Shown here in pieces: positions 8,977 through 18,143 of a DNA stretch of 64,000 nucleotides. The notes beneath the pieces are model-generated. The model saw only the letters and a list, made by a program, of their open reading frames with translations. It made no database searches and was not told where the DNA came from. Source of the DNA: JADKAV01 sp963818505 (GTDB lineage: Bacteria > Actinomycetota > Actinomycetes > S36-B12 > UBA10799); assembly GCA_963818505.1 (NCBI GenBank), contig CAWFSJ010000001.1:496001-560000 (forward strand). The letters are read 5' to 3'. Positions within the stretch are counted from its first letter, which is position 1, and the number at the start of each line of letters is the position of its first letter. A program made the translations under genes and the position numbers.

Positions 8977-9607
8977 GTCGGGCTCTCTTCATCGCGGTGC
9001 GCTCGCTGTTCTCGCGCAGGCGGACCGCTCTGACTATGTAGTCGAGTCCGGTCAGGATGGTGAGCAGCACGGCGATCAACATGATCGGCCAGCGCAAGTC
9101 GGCCAGCAGGCCGGTGACCGGGATGATGTACAGGAAGATCGCCAACATCTGCGAGACGGTCTTCGCCTTGCCACCTCTGCTCGCCGGGATCACGCCGTGG
9201 CGGATCACCACAAACCGGGCCAGGGTGATGCTGACCTCCCGGCCCAGGATTACCACAGTTACCCACCAGGGCAACTCCCCCAGCCAACTCAAGCCAAGCA
9301 GAGCCACACCGGTGAGGGCCTTGTCAGCGATCGGATCCGCGACCTTGCCGAACGTCGTGACCAAGTTGCGTGAGCGTGCGATCGCACCATCGGCCAGGTC
9401 GGTCAGGCTGGCGATCACGAAGACGACCGCAGCCCACCAACGAGCCTGCGACGATTCACCGGAGTCCACAAGCAGCAGGTATCCAAAGACCGGAACCAGA
9501 ACCAAACGCAGCATGGTGAGCCCGTTAGGCAGGTTCCAGAGGTTCGACGGGCTTGGCGGGTCGGCCATGGGGTCCGGGATGCCCCATTTGCGGCCGGACT
9601 CAGTCAT
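8960..9607 (-). CDS. pgsA: CDP-diacylglycerol--glycerol-3-phosphate 3-phosphatidyltransferase
   Basis: Integral membrane enzyme that makes phosphatidylglycerol phosphate. The CDP-alcohol phosphotransferase motif D-X2-DG-X2-AR-X8-G-X3-D-X3-D is complete between Asp70 and Asp95 (DLADGAIARS...GKVADPIAD). Hydrophobic segments flank it, about six in total over 215 residues. The N-terminal ~20 residues are Pro rich and may be unconserved; a second Met at residue 14 is possible. It overlaps rimO by 8 nt and cinA by 17 nt. Its position between rimO and cinA matches the mycobacterial pgsA3 and streptomycete pgsA loci. A different CDP-alcohol transferase product cannot be excluded from the motif alone. 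Confidence 0.9.
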   Translation of the reverse strand: MTESGRKWGIPDPMADPPSPSNLWNLPNGLTMLRLVLVPVFGYLLLVDSGESSQARWWAAVVFVIASLTDLADGAIARSRNLVTTFGKVADPIADKALTGVALLGLSWLGELPWWVTVVILGREVSITLARFVVIRHGVIPASRGGKAKTVSQMLAIFLYIIPVTGLLADLRWPIMLIAVLLTILTGLDYIVRAVRLRENSERTAMKRARRAGGS

Positions 9608-10934
9608 GCAGCACCTCTGCGATCAGGTCGGCGCCGTCAGAATCGACTACTCGGGCCACGACCACGTCCGCGCTGGACGAACCCAGAAGCCGGGTCGAAC
9701 CGTCTTCAGGACCCTGGAACTGCGTCTTGCCGACGTCCACGAGCACGCGCACGCATTCACCGACGCGCGCAGCGGCCCGCTGGGCCATCACCTCGTCGGC
9801 GATCGAGGCGAGGGTATCTGTGCGCAAGTCGATCTCGTCGGCATCCAAATGGCCGGGGAGCGCCACGGCCTCGGTCCCTTCCTCATCGGAATACCCGAAC
9901 ACCCCGATCGCATCCAGTTGGGCGAGATTGAGGAACTCGATGAGCATGTCGAAGTCGCCTGGGGTCTCCCCCGGAAAGCCGACGATGAAGTTGGACCTGA
10001 TCGCTGCGGCCGGGTTCGCGTCGCGGATCTGGTCGATGAGTCGCAGGAAGTCCTCACTGCCACCGAACCGCCGCATCCGTCGCAGCACCTCTGGACTCGA
10101 GTGCTGGAACGAGAGGTCGAAGTACGGCGCAACCCCTTCAGTCGTCGCCACGAGCTGGATCAGGTCGGGACGCATCTCAGCCGGCTGCAGGTAGGCGACC
10201 CGAACACGTTCGAGTCCCTGCATACCCGCCAGGTCCGCGAGCAGGGCCTCCAACAGGCGCAGATCACCGAAGTCCTTGCCGTACGACGTCGAGTTCTCGC
10301 TGACCAGATTCACTTCCAGAACACCTTGGCCGACCAGCCATTCAACTTCGTTCACGATGTCGGTCGGTCTGCGGGAGACGAACGAACCACGGAAGGACGG
10401 GATCGCGCAGAACGTGCACCGGCGGTCGCATCCCGAGGCCAGCTTCACCGACGCTACGGATCCATCCTCAAGGCGGCGGCGCAAGCCGATGTGACCGGGA
10501 AGCACCGCCAGATCCGAGGATCTGTCCGTGGGAGAGACGGGCTGTAACGTGCGGCGATCGCGAGGCGTGTGGGCCGCCGGATGTTCCCCTGCAAGGATTC
10601 GGCGCAGGGACTTCGGCAGGTCGGGATAGGCATCGAACCCGAGGACCGCGTCGGCCTCGGGCAGCGAGGATGCCAACTCCTTGCCGTAGCGCTCAGCCAT
10701 ACATCCCACCGCGACAACCTTGGCGGGCAGATCACTGGCACTGAGCACGGTGTCGATCGAGTCGCGTTTGGCGGCCTCGATGAACCCGCAAGTATTCACC
10801 ACCACCGTGTCCGCCTGAGCGGGATCAGTCACGAGGTCCCAGCCGTCCTCGGCCAGGGCCCCCGCGAGTTCCTCGGAGTCGACCTCGTTGCGGGCGCACC
10901 CCAACGTGATGATCGAGACCGAGGGGCGGCTCAC
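9600..10934 (-). CDS. rimO: Ribosomal protein S12 methylthiotransferase RimO
   Basis: Radical-SAM enzyme that adds a beta-methylthio group to the conserved Asp of ribosomal protein S12. In 444 residues it shows Cys13 (LGCARNEVDSE), Cys49 (NTCGFIEAAK), Cys78 (VGCMAERY), and the radical-SAM triad at Cys169/173/176 (CDRRCTFCAIPSFRG). A TRAM-like C-terminus ends in LIAEVLHD. LGCARNEVDSE and CGFIEAAKRDSI separate it from MiaB. The start overlaps the ftsK stop by 4 nt, so ftsK, rimO, pgsA and cinA read as one transcription unit. Confidence 0.95.
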   Translation of the reverse strand: MSRPSVSIITLGCARNEVDSEELAGALAEDGWDLVTDPAQADTVVVNTCGFIEAAKRDSIDTVLSASDLPAKVVAVGCMAERYGKELASSLPEADAVLGFDAYPDLPKSLRRILAGEHPAAHTPRDRRTLQPVSPTDRSSDLAVLPGHIGLRRRLEDGSVASVKLASGCDRRCTFCAIPSFRGSFVSRRPTDIVNEVEWLVGQGVLEVNLVSENSTSYGKDFGDLRLLEALLADLAGMQGLERVRVAYLQPAEMRPDLIQLVATTEGVAPYFDLSFQHSSPEVLRRMRRFGGSEDFLRLIDQIRDANPAAAIRSNFIVGFPGETPGDFDMLIEFLNLAQLDAIGVFGYSDEEGTEAVALPGHLDADEIDLRTDTLASIADEVMAQRAAARVGECVRVLVDVGKTQFQGPEDGSTRLLGSSSADVVVARVVDSDGADLIAEVLHD

Positions 10935-13411
10935 TGGGTGCCGCCGCCCACCCCGCGCAGATCGGCGATCACAGCCGGCAGGTCATCTGGGGTCACAAGG
11001 ACCTCACGAGCCTTCGAACCCTCGCTGGGCCCGACCACGCCGCGCACCTCGAGCAGATCCATGAGACGTCCGGCCTTGGCGAATCCGACCCGCAGTTTGC
11101 GCTGCAGCATCGACGTGGATCCGAACTGGGTGCTCACGATGAGTTCCGCGGCCTGGCACACGAGCTCTAGGTCGTCTCCGATATCGCCATCGATGATCGC
11201 TCTCGAGCCCGCAGCCTGGGAGATGTCCTCGCGGTAGACCGGTGCCATCTGCGCGCGGCAATGTGCCACGACGCTGCGGATCTCGTGCTCGGGGACGAAG
11301 GCACCCTGCAGCCGGATCGGCTTACTGGCGCCCATCGGCAGGAACAACCCGTCACCCTGGCCGATGAGCTTCTCTGCACCCGGCTGGTCGAGAATGACCC
11401 GGCTGTCGGTTTGGCTTGACGTCGAGAACGCCAGTCTTGAAGGAACGTTCGCCTTGATCAGTCCGGTGACCACATCCACGCTGGGACGCTGCGTGGCCAG
11501 CACAAGGTGGATACCTGCCGCACGGGCCAACTGCGTGATCCGAACGATTGCGTCCTCGACATCGCGTGGTGCCACCATCATGAGGTCCGCGAGCTCGTCC
11601 ACGATGATCAGCAGGTACGGGTACGGCTGCAGAGCGCGTTGTGTGCCCGGCGGGGGCACAACCGTGCCGGCCGCCACCGCCTTGTTGAAGTCGTCGATGT
11701 GGCGGAACCCGTAGGCGGCCAGATCGTCGTAGCGGGTCTCCATCTCCTTGACAACCCACTGCAGGATGTCGGCTGCCTTCTTCGGGTCCGTGACGATCGG
11801 CGTGATCAGGTGCGGGATCCCGTCGTAGATGCTCAGTTCGACGCGCTTGGGGTCTATGAGCACCATCCGCACCTCGTCGGGAGTGGCGCGGGCCAGGACC
11901 GAGGTGATCAGCGTGTTGATGCAGACCGACTTACCGGCACCTGTGGCACCGGCGACCAGCAGGTGAGGCATCTTGGCGAGGTTGCCGACCACGAAGCCGC
12001 CCTCGACGTCCTTGCCCAAACCGATCAGCATCGGGTGTGAATCCGACTGGGCCTTCCTGCTGCGCAGAACATCCGACAGGCTCACGTTCTCGCGATCGGT
12101 GTTGGGGATCTCGATGCCGATCGCCGACTTGCCGGGGATGGGCGAAAGGATCCGGACCTCAGGGCTCTTGACCGCGTAGGAGATGTTCTTGCTCAATGCC
12201 GTCACTCGCTCCACCTTGACGGCCGGACCGAGTTCCACCTCGTAGCGCGTGACTGTCGGTCCGCGACTGAAGCCGGTGACCCGTGCGTCCACTTCGAACT
12301 GGTCCAGCACAGCGGTGAGCGCACCAACCACCTGATCGTTGGCAGCCGTGGCCGCTTTGTGCGGCGGTCCCGGCTTGAGCAACTCCAAGGGTGGGAGGCG
12401 ATAGACGACATCACCGGACAGAAGCAGTTGCTCGGCCACAGACAGATCGAACTCATCGAACTGCGAAGGGTCTACCTCGACGGTCAGGTCCTGGGCCATC
12501 GGAACCATTGCCGCCGGGTCGATCTGTTGGGTGCTGTCGTCATCCACGAACGGGTCGACGGGCTCCTGCGCCACCGGCGTCACGAAAGCCTCATCGCCGG
12601 CAAGGTCCTCGGGGATCTCTTGCGACTTCTTCGCCGAGCCGTTTCCGAGCCGCGCCTTGACCCAAGCAGTGGCCGCAGCAGTGTCCACCGTCTTGGCGCG
12701 GGTCCGCAGATCGGCCACAGAAGTGCCAGTGGCCATCAGCAGACCCGCAACGAGGACGAGCACCAGGATGACGCCGGTCAGGATCGGGCCGAGCAGAGTC
12801 AGGAACGGAATCGTGGCCAGCCAGCCGGCCCACCCGCCGCCGGCACGCATGGCCTGCTGGCCGTCGATGGGCTGGGCCGAGCCGTTGAAGAGATGCAGCA
12901 GACCGGCGGCGGCAAGTACGACGAGCAGGCCGCCGATCAAGTGATGGGCCTTGAACTTGCGCTCGGGGTGGCGAAGGGTGCGCCACGACAACCACCCGAG
13001 GAAGAGGGGCACAAGGGCGTCGAGCGAGCCCACCGCGCCTGTCACGACGAAAGTAACGGCCGGTTCCAGCCCGCCGTCGGCACCCCACCAGGCCACCGCG
13101 GCAACGACCACTGCCAGCAGCAGGTAGAGCAGACCGATGCCGTCGCGCCGAAGTCCCGGATCAAGGTCGCGTGCGCTGTGACCAACACGCCTGGCTGCAC
13201 CGCCTATGAAGTGGGCGGCTGCGAGCCAGGCAGCCACCAGGCCTCGCAGCACTGTGCGCAGGAAGGCGCTGAACCCGCCGGACTTCTTGGCTGCCGTCGA
13301 GGACTTCTTCGCCGACGCGGTGGACTTACTCCCCGTCTTCTTGGTCGGTGGTCTGGAGCGGGAACTCTTGGAGTTCGGCCGCGAACTGCGGGTGGACGTG
13401 CGGGATGCCAT
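10931..13411 (-). CDS. ftsK: DNA translocase FtsK/SpoIIIE
   Basis: Septum-anchored ATPase that pumps chromosome ends during division. I take the ATG at 13411 (MASRTSTRSSRP...), giving 826 residues; a frame open to 13549 would run into rnj. Order of parts: Ser/Lys/Arg-rich basic N-terminus (1-70), about four membrane segments (~95-250), acidic linker, FtsK-alpha/beta motor with Walker A GATGAGKS at ~482-490 and Walker B region LLIIVDELADLMM. The C-terminal gamma winged helix is at ~760-826 (GRLMDLLEVRGVVGPSEGSKAREVLV), which reads KOPS-type sequences. The start lies 77 nt after the rnj stop. Confidence 0.96.
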   Translation of the reverse strand: MASRTSTRSSRPNSKSSRSRPPTKKTGSKSTASAKKSSTAAKKSGGFSAFLRTVLRGLVAAWLAAAHFIGGAARRVGHSARDLDPGLRRDGIGLLYLLLAVVVAAVAWWGADGGLEPAVTFVVTGAVGSLDALVPLFLGWLSWRTLRHPERKFKAHHLIGGLLVVLAAAGLLHLFNGSAQPIDGQQAMRAGGGWAGWLATIPFLTLLGPILTGVILVLVLVAGLLMATGTSVADLRTRAKTVDTAAATAWVKARLGNGSAKKSQEIPEDLAGDEAFVTPVAQEPVDPFVDDDSTQQIDPAAMVPMAQDLTVEVDPSQFDEFDLSVAEQLLLSGDVVYRLPPLELLKPGPPHKAATAANDQVVGALTAVLDQFEVDARVTGFSRGPTVTRYEVELGPAVKVERVTALSKNISYAVKSPEVRILSPIPGKSAIGIEIPNTDRENVSLSDVLRSRKAQSDSHPMLIGLGKDVEGGFVVGNLAKMPHLLVAGATGAGKSVCINTLITSVLARATPDEVRMVLIDPKRVELSIYDGIPHLITPIVTDPKKAADILQWVVKEMETRYDDLAAYGFRHIDDFNKAVAAGTVVPPPGTQRALQPYPYLLIIVDELADLMMVAPRDVEDAIVRITQLARAAGIHLVLATQRPSVDVVTGLIKANVPSRLAFSTSSQTDSRVILDQPGAEKLIGQGDGLFLPMGASKPIRLQGAFVPEHEIRSVVAHCRAQMAPVYREDISQAAGSRAIIDGDIGDDLELVCQAAELIVSTQFGSTSMLQRKLRVGFAKAGRLMDLLEVRGVVGPSEGSKAREVLVTPDDLPAVIADLRGVGGGTQ

Positions 13412-13488
13412 GGGGTCCAGCGTATCGGCAGGATCGGACTGCACAGCGCCACGACGATTCGGCGCACGGGCGCGTGTCGCCGCGCGGA

Positions 13489-15156
13489 TCAGCCCTCGAT
13501 GACGACCGGCACGATCATGGGCCGACGCCGGTGCTGACCGCTGACCCACCTTCCGAGCGTGCGCCGCACAACCTGGCCGAGGGCATGCTGATCCGTGACA
13601 CCGTCCTTGAGGGCGGCTGTGATCTTGTCTGCGATCACAGGAACCACCTCATCGAAGACCGAATCGGAATCTGCGAAGCCTCGGGCGTGGATCTCCGGTC
13701 CGCGCAGGATCTTGCGTTCCACGTGATCCACAACGACGACCACCGAGATGAAGCCCTCTTCACCGAGGATGCGCCGGTCTTTCAAGGATCCCTCGGTGAT
13801 GTCACCGACGCTGGCTCCGTCGACGTACACGTAGCCGCATGGCACCTGGCCCACGATCTGCGCGTGGCCGTCGACCAGGTCGATCACGGACCCGTCTTCA
13901 GCAATGACGATCCGATCGGCGTCCACGCCGGTCAGCCCGGCGAGGCGGGCGTTGGCGTGCAGGTGGCGCACCTCCCCGTGGACGGGCATGACATTGGCCG
14001 GCTTCACGATGTTGTAGAGGTACAGCAGTTCACCGGCCGCCGCGTGCCCGGAGACGTGGACCATTGCGTTGCCCTTGTGCACGACGCGGGCACCGGTCGC
14101 CGTCAGTCCGTTGATCACGCGGTTGACCGCGTTCTCGTTGCCGGGGATCAGCGAAGACGCCAGGACCACCGTGTCACCCGGGCCGACCCGGATGTCGTGG
14201 TCATGGGCCGCAATCCGCGACAGCACGGCCATCGGCTCTCCCTGCGACCCGGTGCAAACCAGCACTATTTGGTCATCTGGGAGTTCGGAAAGCCGGTCTG
14301 CATTCACCAGGGTGTTGGCAGGCACCTGCAGATACCCCAGGTCGCGTGCCACGTTCATGTTGCGCACCATTGAGCGGCCCACGAGCGCGATCTTGCGTCC
14401 GTTGCGCGTGGCCACATCGATGACCTGCTGGATCCGGTGCACATGACTGGCGAAGCTTGCGACGATGACGCGCTTGGGCGTGCTCACCATGACCTGTTCC
14501 AACGCGGGCAGGATTTCGGCCTCACTGGTGACGAAACCGCCCACTTCGGCGTTGGTCGAGTCCACCAACAACAGGTCGACGCCCTCTTGCCCGAGCCGGG
14601 CCAGCGCCCTCAGGTCGGTGATCCTGCCATCCAGCGGGAGTTGATCCATCTTGAAGTCGCCGGTGTGCACTACCCGCCCAGCGGTGGTGTCGATACAAAC
14701 GGCCAAGGCATCAGGGATGGAGTGGTTGACCGCCACGAACTCGACTCGGAAGGCACCGAGCCACTCAGTGTCGCCTTCCTTCACCACTTGCAGGGGCGGC
14801 TTCTGGCGATGCTCGCGCAGTTTGGCCTCGAGCAGTGCCAAGGTCAGACGGGATCCGTATATGGGGATGTCGGGGCGTTCACGCAGAAGGAACGGCACAG
14901 CACCGATGTGATCCTCATGGCCGTGGGTCAGCACCAACCCGACGACGTCGTCCAGACGTTCACGGATGTACTCGAAGTCGGGCAGGATCAGGTCGACGCC
15001 GGGTTGGGATTCCTCGGGGAACAGCACCCCGCAGTCGACGATCAGCAACTGCCCGTCGCACTCGAAGACGGTCATATTACGACCGATCTCACCCAGTCCG
15101 CCGAGCGCGACCACGCGCAGCGCGCCCGGGGCCAGCGCCGGCACCGGCGTGCTCAT
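13489..15156 (-). CDS. rnj: Ribonuclease J
   Basis: Metallo-beta-lactamase/beta-CASP ribonuclease with endo- and 5' exonuclease activity in mRNA decay and rRNA maturation. The 555-residue protein has GGLGEIGRNM near residue 20, the zinc motif HGHEDH at 78-83, AVNHSIPDA and HTGDFKMD, the beta-CASP motifs including GSQGEPMAVLSRIA, and VSGHAAAGEL. The C-terminal domain is present. The start overlaps dapA by 4 nt; the dapA-rnj coupling is the usual actinobacterial arrangement. Confidence 0.95.
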   Translation of the reverse strand: MSTPVPALAPGALRVVALGGLGEIGRNMTVFECDGQLLIVDCGVLFPEESQPGVDLILPDFEYIRERLDDVVGLVLTHGHEDHIGAVPFLLRERPDIPIYGSRLTLALLEAKLREHRQKPPLQVVKEGDTEWLGAFRVEFVAVNHSIPDALAVCIDTTAGRVVHTGDFKMDQLPLDGRITDLRALARLGQEGVDLLLVDSTNAEVGGFVTSEAEILPALEQVMVSTPKRVIVASFASHVHRIQQVIDVATRNGRKIALVGRSMVRNMNVARDLGYLQVPANTLVNADRLSELPDDQIVLVCTGSQGEPMAVLSRIAAHDHDIRVGPGDTVVLASSLIPGNENAVNRVINGLTATGARVVHKGNAMVHVSGHAAAGELLYLYNIVKPANVMPVHGEVRHLHANARLAGLTGVDADRIVIAEDGSVIDLVDGHAQIVGQVPCGYVYVDGASVGDITEGSLKDRRILGEEGFISVVVVVDHVERKILRGPEIHARGFADSDSVFDEVVPVIADKITAALKDGVTDQHALGQVVRRTLGRWVSGQHRRRPMIVPVVIEG

Positions 15157-16025
15157 CGCCGCGCTCCGAGTGCCTGCACCACCGCACTGATCTGCGCCTC
15201 GCTGGCCGTTACCAGTGGCGAGCGGACTGTGCCTCCCGGCAGCCCGAGCCTGTTCAATGCCCCCTTGACCGTCATTACGGCCTGGGTGGCGAAGACCGCT
15301 TCCGTGACGGGCAGTGTCGAGAAGTGCAGATCTCGCGCTTGCTCCCAGTCACCGGACAGGAAGGCCTCGCGCATTCGGGCCAGAGTCGATCCGACGAAGT
15401 GGCCGATAACGCTCACGAAGCCAGTAGCCCCGAGCGACAGCAACGGCAGATTCAGCCCGTCCTCGCCGGAGTACCAAAGCAGGTCGGTCTCAGCCATGAC
15501 TTGTGCAGACGCAACGAGGTCACCCTTCGCGTCCTTGACCGCACGGATGTTCGGATGGGCTGCGAGGCTGATCAGCGTAGGCGTGGCGATCTCGGTGGCC
15601 GAGCGGCCGGGGATGTCGTAAAGCATGACGGGCAGGTCGGTGGCCTCGGCGACTGCGGTGAAGTGCGCCAGCAACCCTGCCTGCGGAGGCTTGTTGTAGT
15701 AGGGCGTGACCGCCAGCAGAGCATGTGCACCGGCGGCATGGGCCTGCTTGGCCAACTCGATGGTGTGCGCCGTGTCGCTGGTTCCGACCCCGGCGATCAC
15801 CTTTGCCCTGTCACCCACCGCGTCCACCACGATGCGCACGACCTCGAGTTTCTCGGTGTCCGAAGTGGTCGGTGCCTCACCGGTGGTCCCATTGACGACC
15901 AAGCCGTCATTGCCGATGTCCACCAGGTGCCCCGCCAGAGCGGCCAACCCCGACTCATCAAGGGCACCCTCATCGTCGAAGGGGGTGACCATAGCTGTGA
16001 TCACCGAACCGAAAGTCGACTCCAT
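15153..16025 (-). CDS. dapA: 4-hydroxy-tetrahydrodipicolinate synthase
   Basis: Condenses pyruvate and aspartate semialdehyde, the first committed step to lysine and meso-diaminopimelate. Seen: TAMVTPFDDEGALDE, GTTGEAPTTSDTEK, LAVTPYYNKPPQAGL, LYDIPGRS with the catalytic Tyr, and VKDAKGDL with the Schiff-base Lys. I prefer the ATG at 16025 (MESTFGSVITAMVTPF), preceded by GGGAG, giving 290 residues. A GTG at 16049 would add eight residues and leave only 5 nt to thyX. It is translationally coupled to rnj and follows thyX. It supplies the diaminopimelate that MurE (50935-52452) uses. Confidence 0.95.
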   Translation of the reverse strand: MESTFGSVITAMVTPFDDEGALDESGLAALAGHLVDIGNDGLVVNGTTGEAPTTSDTEKLEVVRIVVDAVGDRAKVIAGVGTSDTAHTIELAKQAHAAGAHALLAVTPYYNKPPQAGLLAHFTAVAEATDLPVMLYDIPGRSATEIATPTLISLAAHPNIRAVKDAKGDLVASAQVMAETDLLWYSGEDGLNLPLLSLGATGFVSVIGHFVGSTLARMREAFLSGDWEQARDLHFSTLPVTEAVFATQAVMTVKGALNRLGLPGGTVRSPLVTASEAQISAVVQALGARR

Positions 16026-16054
16026 GGCTCCCACGCTACCTTCCGACACGGCGG

Positions 16055-16771
16055 CTACGGCGCCACCCGGCCGTTGCGTTCGAAGGCCTCGTGTGTCAGT
16101 GGCATGAGCTCGGCCCAGCGGTCTTCCATGACGTCGGCGACCATCTCGATCTCTCTTTGCGGGAAAGACGGGAAGGCCGCATCCGGCCGCTTGGTCCGCA
16201 GGGACAAGAAGTTCATGAGTGACCGCGCGTTCATGGTCACGTACATCGAACTGTAGGTCCCCACGGGAAGCACGGTTCGGGCCACCTCACGCGCGACTCC
16301 CGCGTCGAGCATCGCCTGGTACGCCGCGTACGAGCTCAAGCACGCGGCCTTGGTCTGCTCGACGGTGATGCGGTACTGCTCGGGGGTGCCGTCGACGAAG
16401 TCGTACGCCCCTGGTTTGCCCTCTTGAACCAGTTTCCGTTCGGGACCTGGAACGTAGAACACCGGCCGCAGTTCGCGGTAGCGGCCGCTCTCCTCGTTGT
16501 AGGAGGCGATCCTGTGCCGCATGAACTCGCGGAAGACAAAGATGGGCGCACTGACGAAGAACGTCATGGAGTTGTGCTCGAACGGTGACCCGTGCCGATC
16601 CCGCATCAGATAATTGATCAAACCCTGGGAGCGCTGAGCATCACCATCGACATCGTCGAGGGACAACTCTCCCTTCGTCGACACCCTGGCCGCGAACAGT
16701 ACATCCGCGTCCTGGGCCGCGGCCCTGACCAACTCGACCGTCACATCACTGCGGAATTCGACATCTGCCAC
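16055..16771 (-). CDS. thyX: Flavin-dependent thymidylate synthase ThyX
   Basis: Makes dTMP from dUMP using FAD, NADPH and methylene-tetrahydrofolate. The ThyX signature RHR-X7-S is exact at residues 85-95 (RHRIASYNEES), followed by GRYRELRPVFYVP. RHGSPFEHNSMTFFV and NARSLMNFLSLR are also conserved. The protein has 238 residues, normal for the family. The thyX-dapA-rnj order is the mycobacterial one. No thyA is in the window. Confidence 0.97.
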   Translation of the reverse strand: MADVEFRSDVTVELVRAAAQDADVLFAARVSTKGELSLDDVDGDAQRSQGLINYLMRDRHGSPFEHNSMTFFVSAPIFVFREFMRHRIASYNEESGRYRELRPVFYVPGPERKLVQEGKPGAYDFVDGTPEQYRITVEQTKAACLSSYAAYQAMLDAGVAREVARTVLPVGTYSSMYVTMNARSLMNFLSLRTKRPDAAFPSFPQREIEMVADVMEDRWAELMPLTHEAFERNGRVAP

Positions 16772-16851
16772 GAGGACACTCTAGGCAGCAGTGGTGCCCG
16801 GCCGCGGTTGCGGCACGCGGTGGTGTTGGGCCGACGCAGAATCGCCCCTGA

Positions 16852-17214
16852 TCAGCCCTTCTGCTTGGCAACCTCGGCGCGCACGACGTCCATGTCGAGT
16901 TCCTTCACCTGTCCGATGAGATCGGCCAGGGCCGGTGCAGGCAGCGCACCTGGCTGGGCGTACAGCAGGATTCCGTCGCGGAAGGCCATCAGCGTCGGGA
17001 TCGAACTGATCTGGGCCTGGGCTGCCAACGACTGTTCCGCCTCAGTGTCAACCTTGCCGAACACGATGTCGGGGTGCTCCTCGGAAGCCTTCTCGAACAC
17101 CGGTGCGAACATCCGGCAGGGGCCACACCACGCGGCCCAGAAATCCACAAGAACGATGCCATTGCCGTCCACAGTCGAGGTGAACGATTCAGCGGTCAGG
17201 TCTACGGTTGCCAA
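16852..17214 (-). CDS. trxA: Thioredoxin
   Basis: Cytoplasmic thiol-disulfide oxidoreductase with the active site WCGPC (Cys30/Cys33) in FWAAWCGPCRMF and the cis-Pro loop SSIPTLMAFRDG. The 120-residue length is slightly longer than the classical 105-110 because of a C-terminal tail (ELDMDVVRAEVAKQKG). The start codon is TTG at 17214, set by AGGAG eight nt upstream; no in-frame ATG precedes the fold. It is separated from thyX by 80 nt and from hisH by the repeat-bearing intergenic region, so it probably has its own promoter. Confidence 0.9.
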   Translation of the reverse strand: MATVDLTAESFTSTVDGNGIVLVDFWAAWCGPCRMFAPVFEKASEEHPDIVFGKVDTEAEQSLAAQAQISSIPTLMAFRDGILLYAQPGALPAPALADLIGQVKELDMDVVRAEVAKQKG

Positions 17215-17313
17215 TGTCTTCTCCTATACCCTATGCAGGTATTCCAACAGACGGGTTTCGCCTGCTATTCCCAGCGCGGTCCGGCCCGCCCGGGCGGTTT
17301 GCACCGACACCGC

Positions 17314-17402
17314 CATGGGCCAGCGCCGTTGGTGGCAGCGAGTCGAGTCATGGGCCAGGCCGTTGGTTAGACCCTCCACCATGGGCCAGGCCGTTGGTTA
17401 GA
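17314..17402. repeat. Three direct repeats of a ~20-23-bp unit next to the palindromic element
   Basis: The unit CATGGGCCAGGCCGTTGGTT (plus AGA) occurs exactly at 17349-17371 and 17380-17402. A degenerate copy, CATGGGCCAGCGCCGTTGGT, is at 17314-17333. Spacings are 35 and 31 bp. The last copy runs directly into the left arm of the 68-bp palindrome. The region 17215-17510 between trx and hisH holds this and the palindrome and no gene. Confidence 0.8.
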
Positions 17403-17464
17403 GGTTGTGCTGTTGGTTAGCGAAACAACGCGTGGATTCGCTAACCAACAGCACAACCTCTAAC
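17397..17464. repeat. 68-bp perfect palindromic intergenic element, copy 1
   Basis: The arms are 28 bp and perfectly complementary (left arm begins GTTAGAGGTTGTGCTGTTGG; right arm ends GCACAACCTCTAAC), around a 12-nt loop ACAACGCGTGGA. A second copy is at 25806-25873. It begins 46 nt after the hisH stop codon (minus strand) and would form a very stable hairpin in the his mRNA tail. No T-run follows it. It could end transcription, protect the 3' end, or be a small dispersed mobile element. Confidence 0.95.
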
Positions 17465-17510
17465 GCGGCGCCGACAGTGACGCCGCAGGCAAACCACACC
17501 GGCCGACACC

Positions 17511-18143
17511 TCAGAGGGTAGCCAGCCAGTTGCGCAGCAATCTGATGCCCGCCTCCCCCGACTTTTCGGGGTGGAACTGCGTGGCCGACAGGGGTCCGTT
17601 CTCCACGGCGGAGACGAACCGCTGCCCGTACTCGGTCCAGGTCACGAGCGGGTGTTTGACCGCGGCCGTACCGGCATCGCCCAAGTCAAGGGACTTGGCG
17701 GCGTACGAGTGCACGAAGTAGAAGCGCTCCTGAGCCAATCCGTCGAAGAGCGCCGACTCCGCGGGCGGTTCAACCGTGTTCCAGCCCATGTGCGGCAGAA
17801 CTGGAGCCTGGAGTCGCTCGACGCGACCGGGCCACTGGGCCCAGCCCGGACTGACGAGCCCGTGCTCCTCGCCCGCCTCGAACATGACCTGCATACCGAC
17901 GCAGATGCCTAGAACCGGCCTGCCCCCTGCCAGTCGTCGTTCGATCATTCGCGCGCCGCCAATCGCGTACAGGCCGCGGGCGCAGGCCTCGAAAGCCCCG
18001 ACTCCGGGGACGACCAAACCGTCTGCGGTCGCCGACGCCTCCGCAGAGGCGGTCACCTGCACCGTTGCCCCGGCCGCCTCGAGAGCCCTCTGGGCCGAGC
18101 GCAGGTTGCCCGACCCGTAGTCGAGCACGACGACGTTCTTCAT
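17511..18143 (-). CDS. hisH: Imidazole glycerol phosphate synthase, glutaminase subunit HisH
   Basis: Supplies ammonia from glutamine to HisF in histidine synthesis. Class I glutamine amidotransferase of 210 residues: DYGSGNLRS at the N-terminus, nucleophile Cys81 in GICVGMQ, and the His191/Glu193 pair in TQFHPEKSGE. The start overlaps hisB by 4 nt. The gene is followed not by hisA/priA and hisF, the usual next genes, but by the 68-bp palindrome. Confidence 0.95.
   Translation of the reverse strand: MKNVVVLDYGSGNLRSAQRALEAAGATVQVTASAEASATADGLVVPGVGAFEACARGLYAIGGARMIERRLAGGRPVLGICVGMQVMFEAGEEHGLVSPGWAQWPGRVERLQAPVLPHMGWNTVEPPAESALFDGLAQERFYFVHSYAAKSLDLGDAGTAAVKHPLVTWTEYGQRFVSAVENGPLSATQFHPEKSGEAGIRLLRNWLATL

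Noticed and set aside
17314..17402. Direct repeats with ~31-35-bp spacing as a mini-CRISPR
   Set aside because: Only two exact units, the spacers are short (about 8-12 bp between units), and there are no cas genes.
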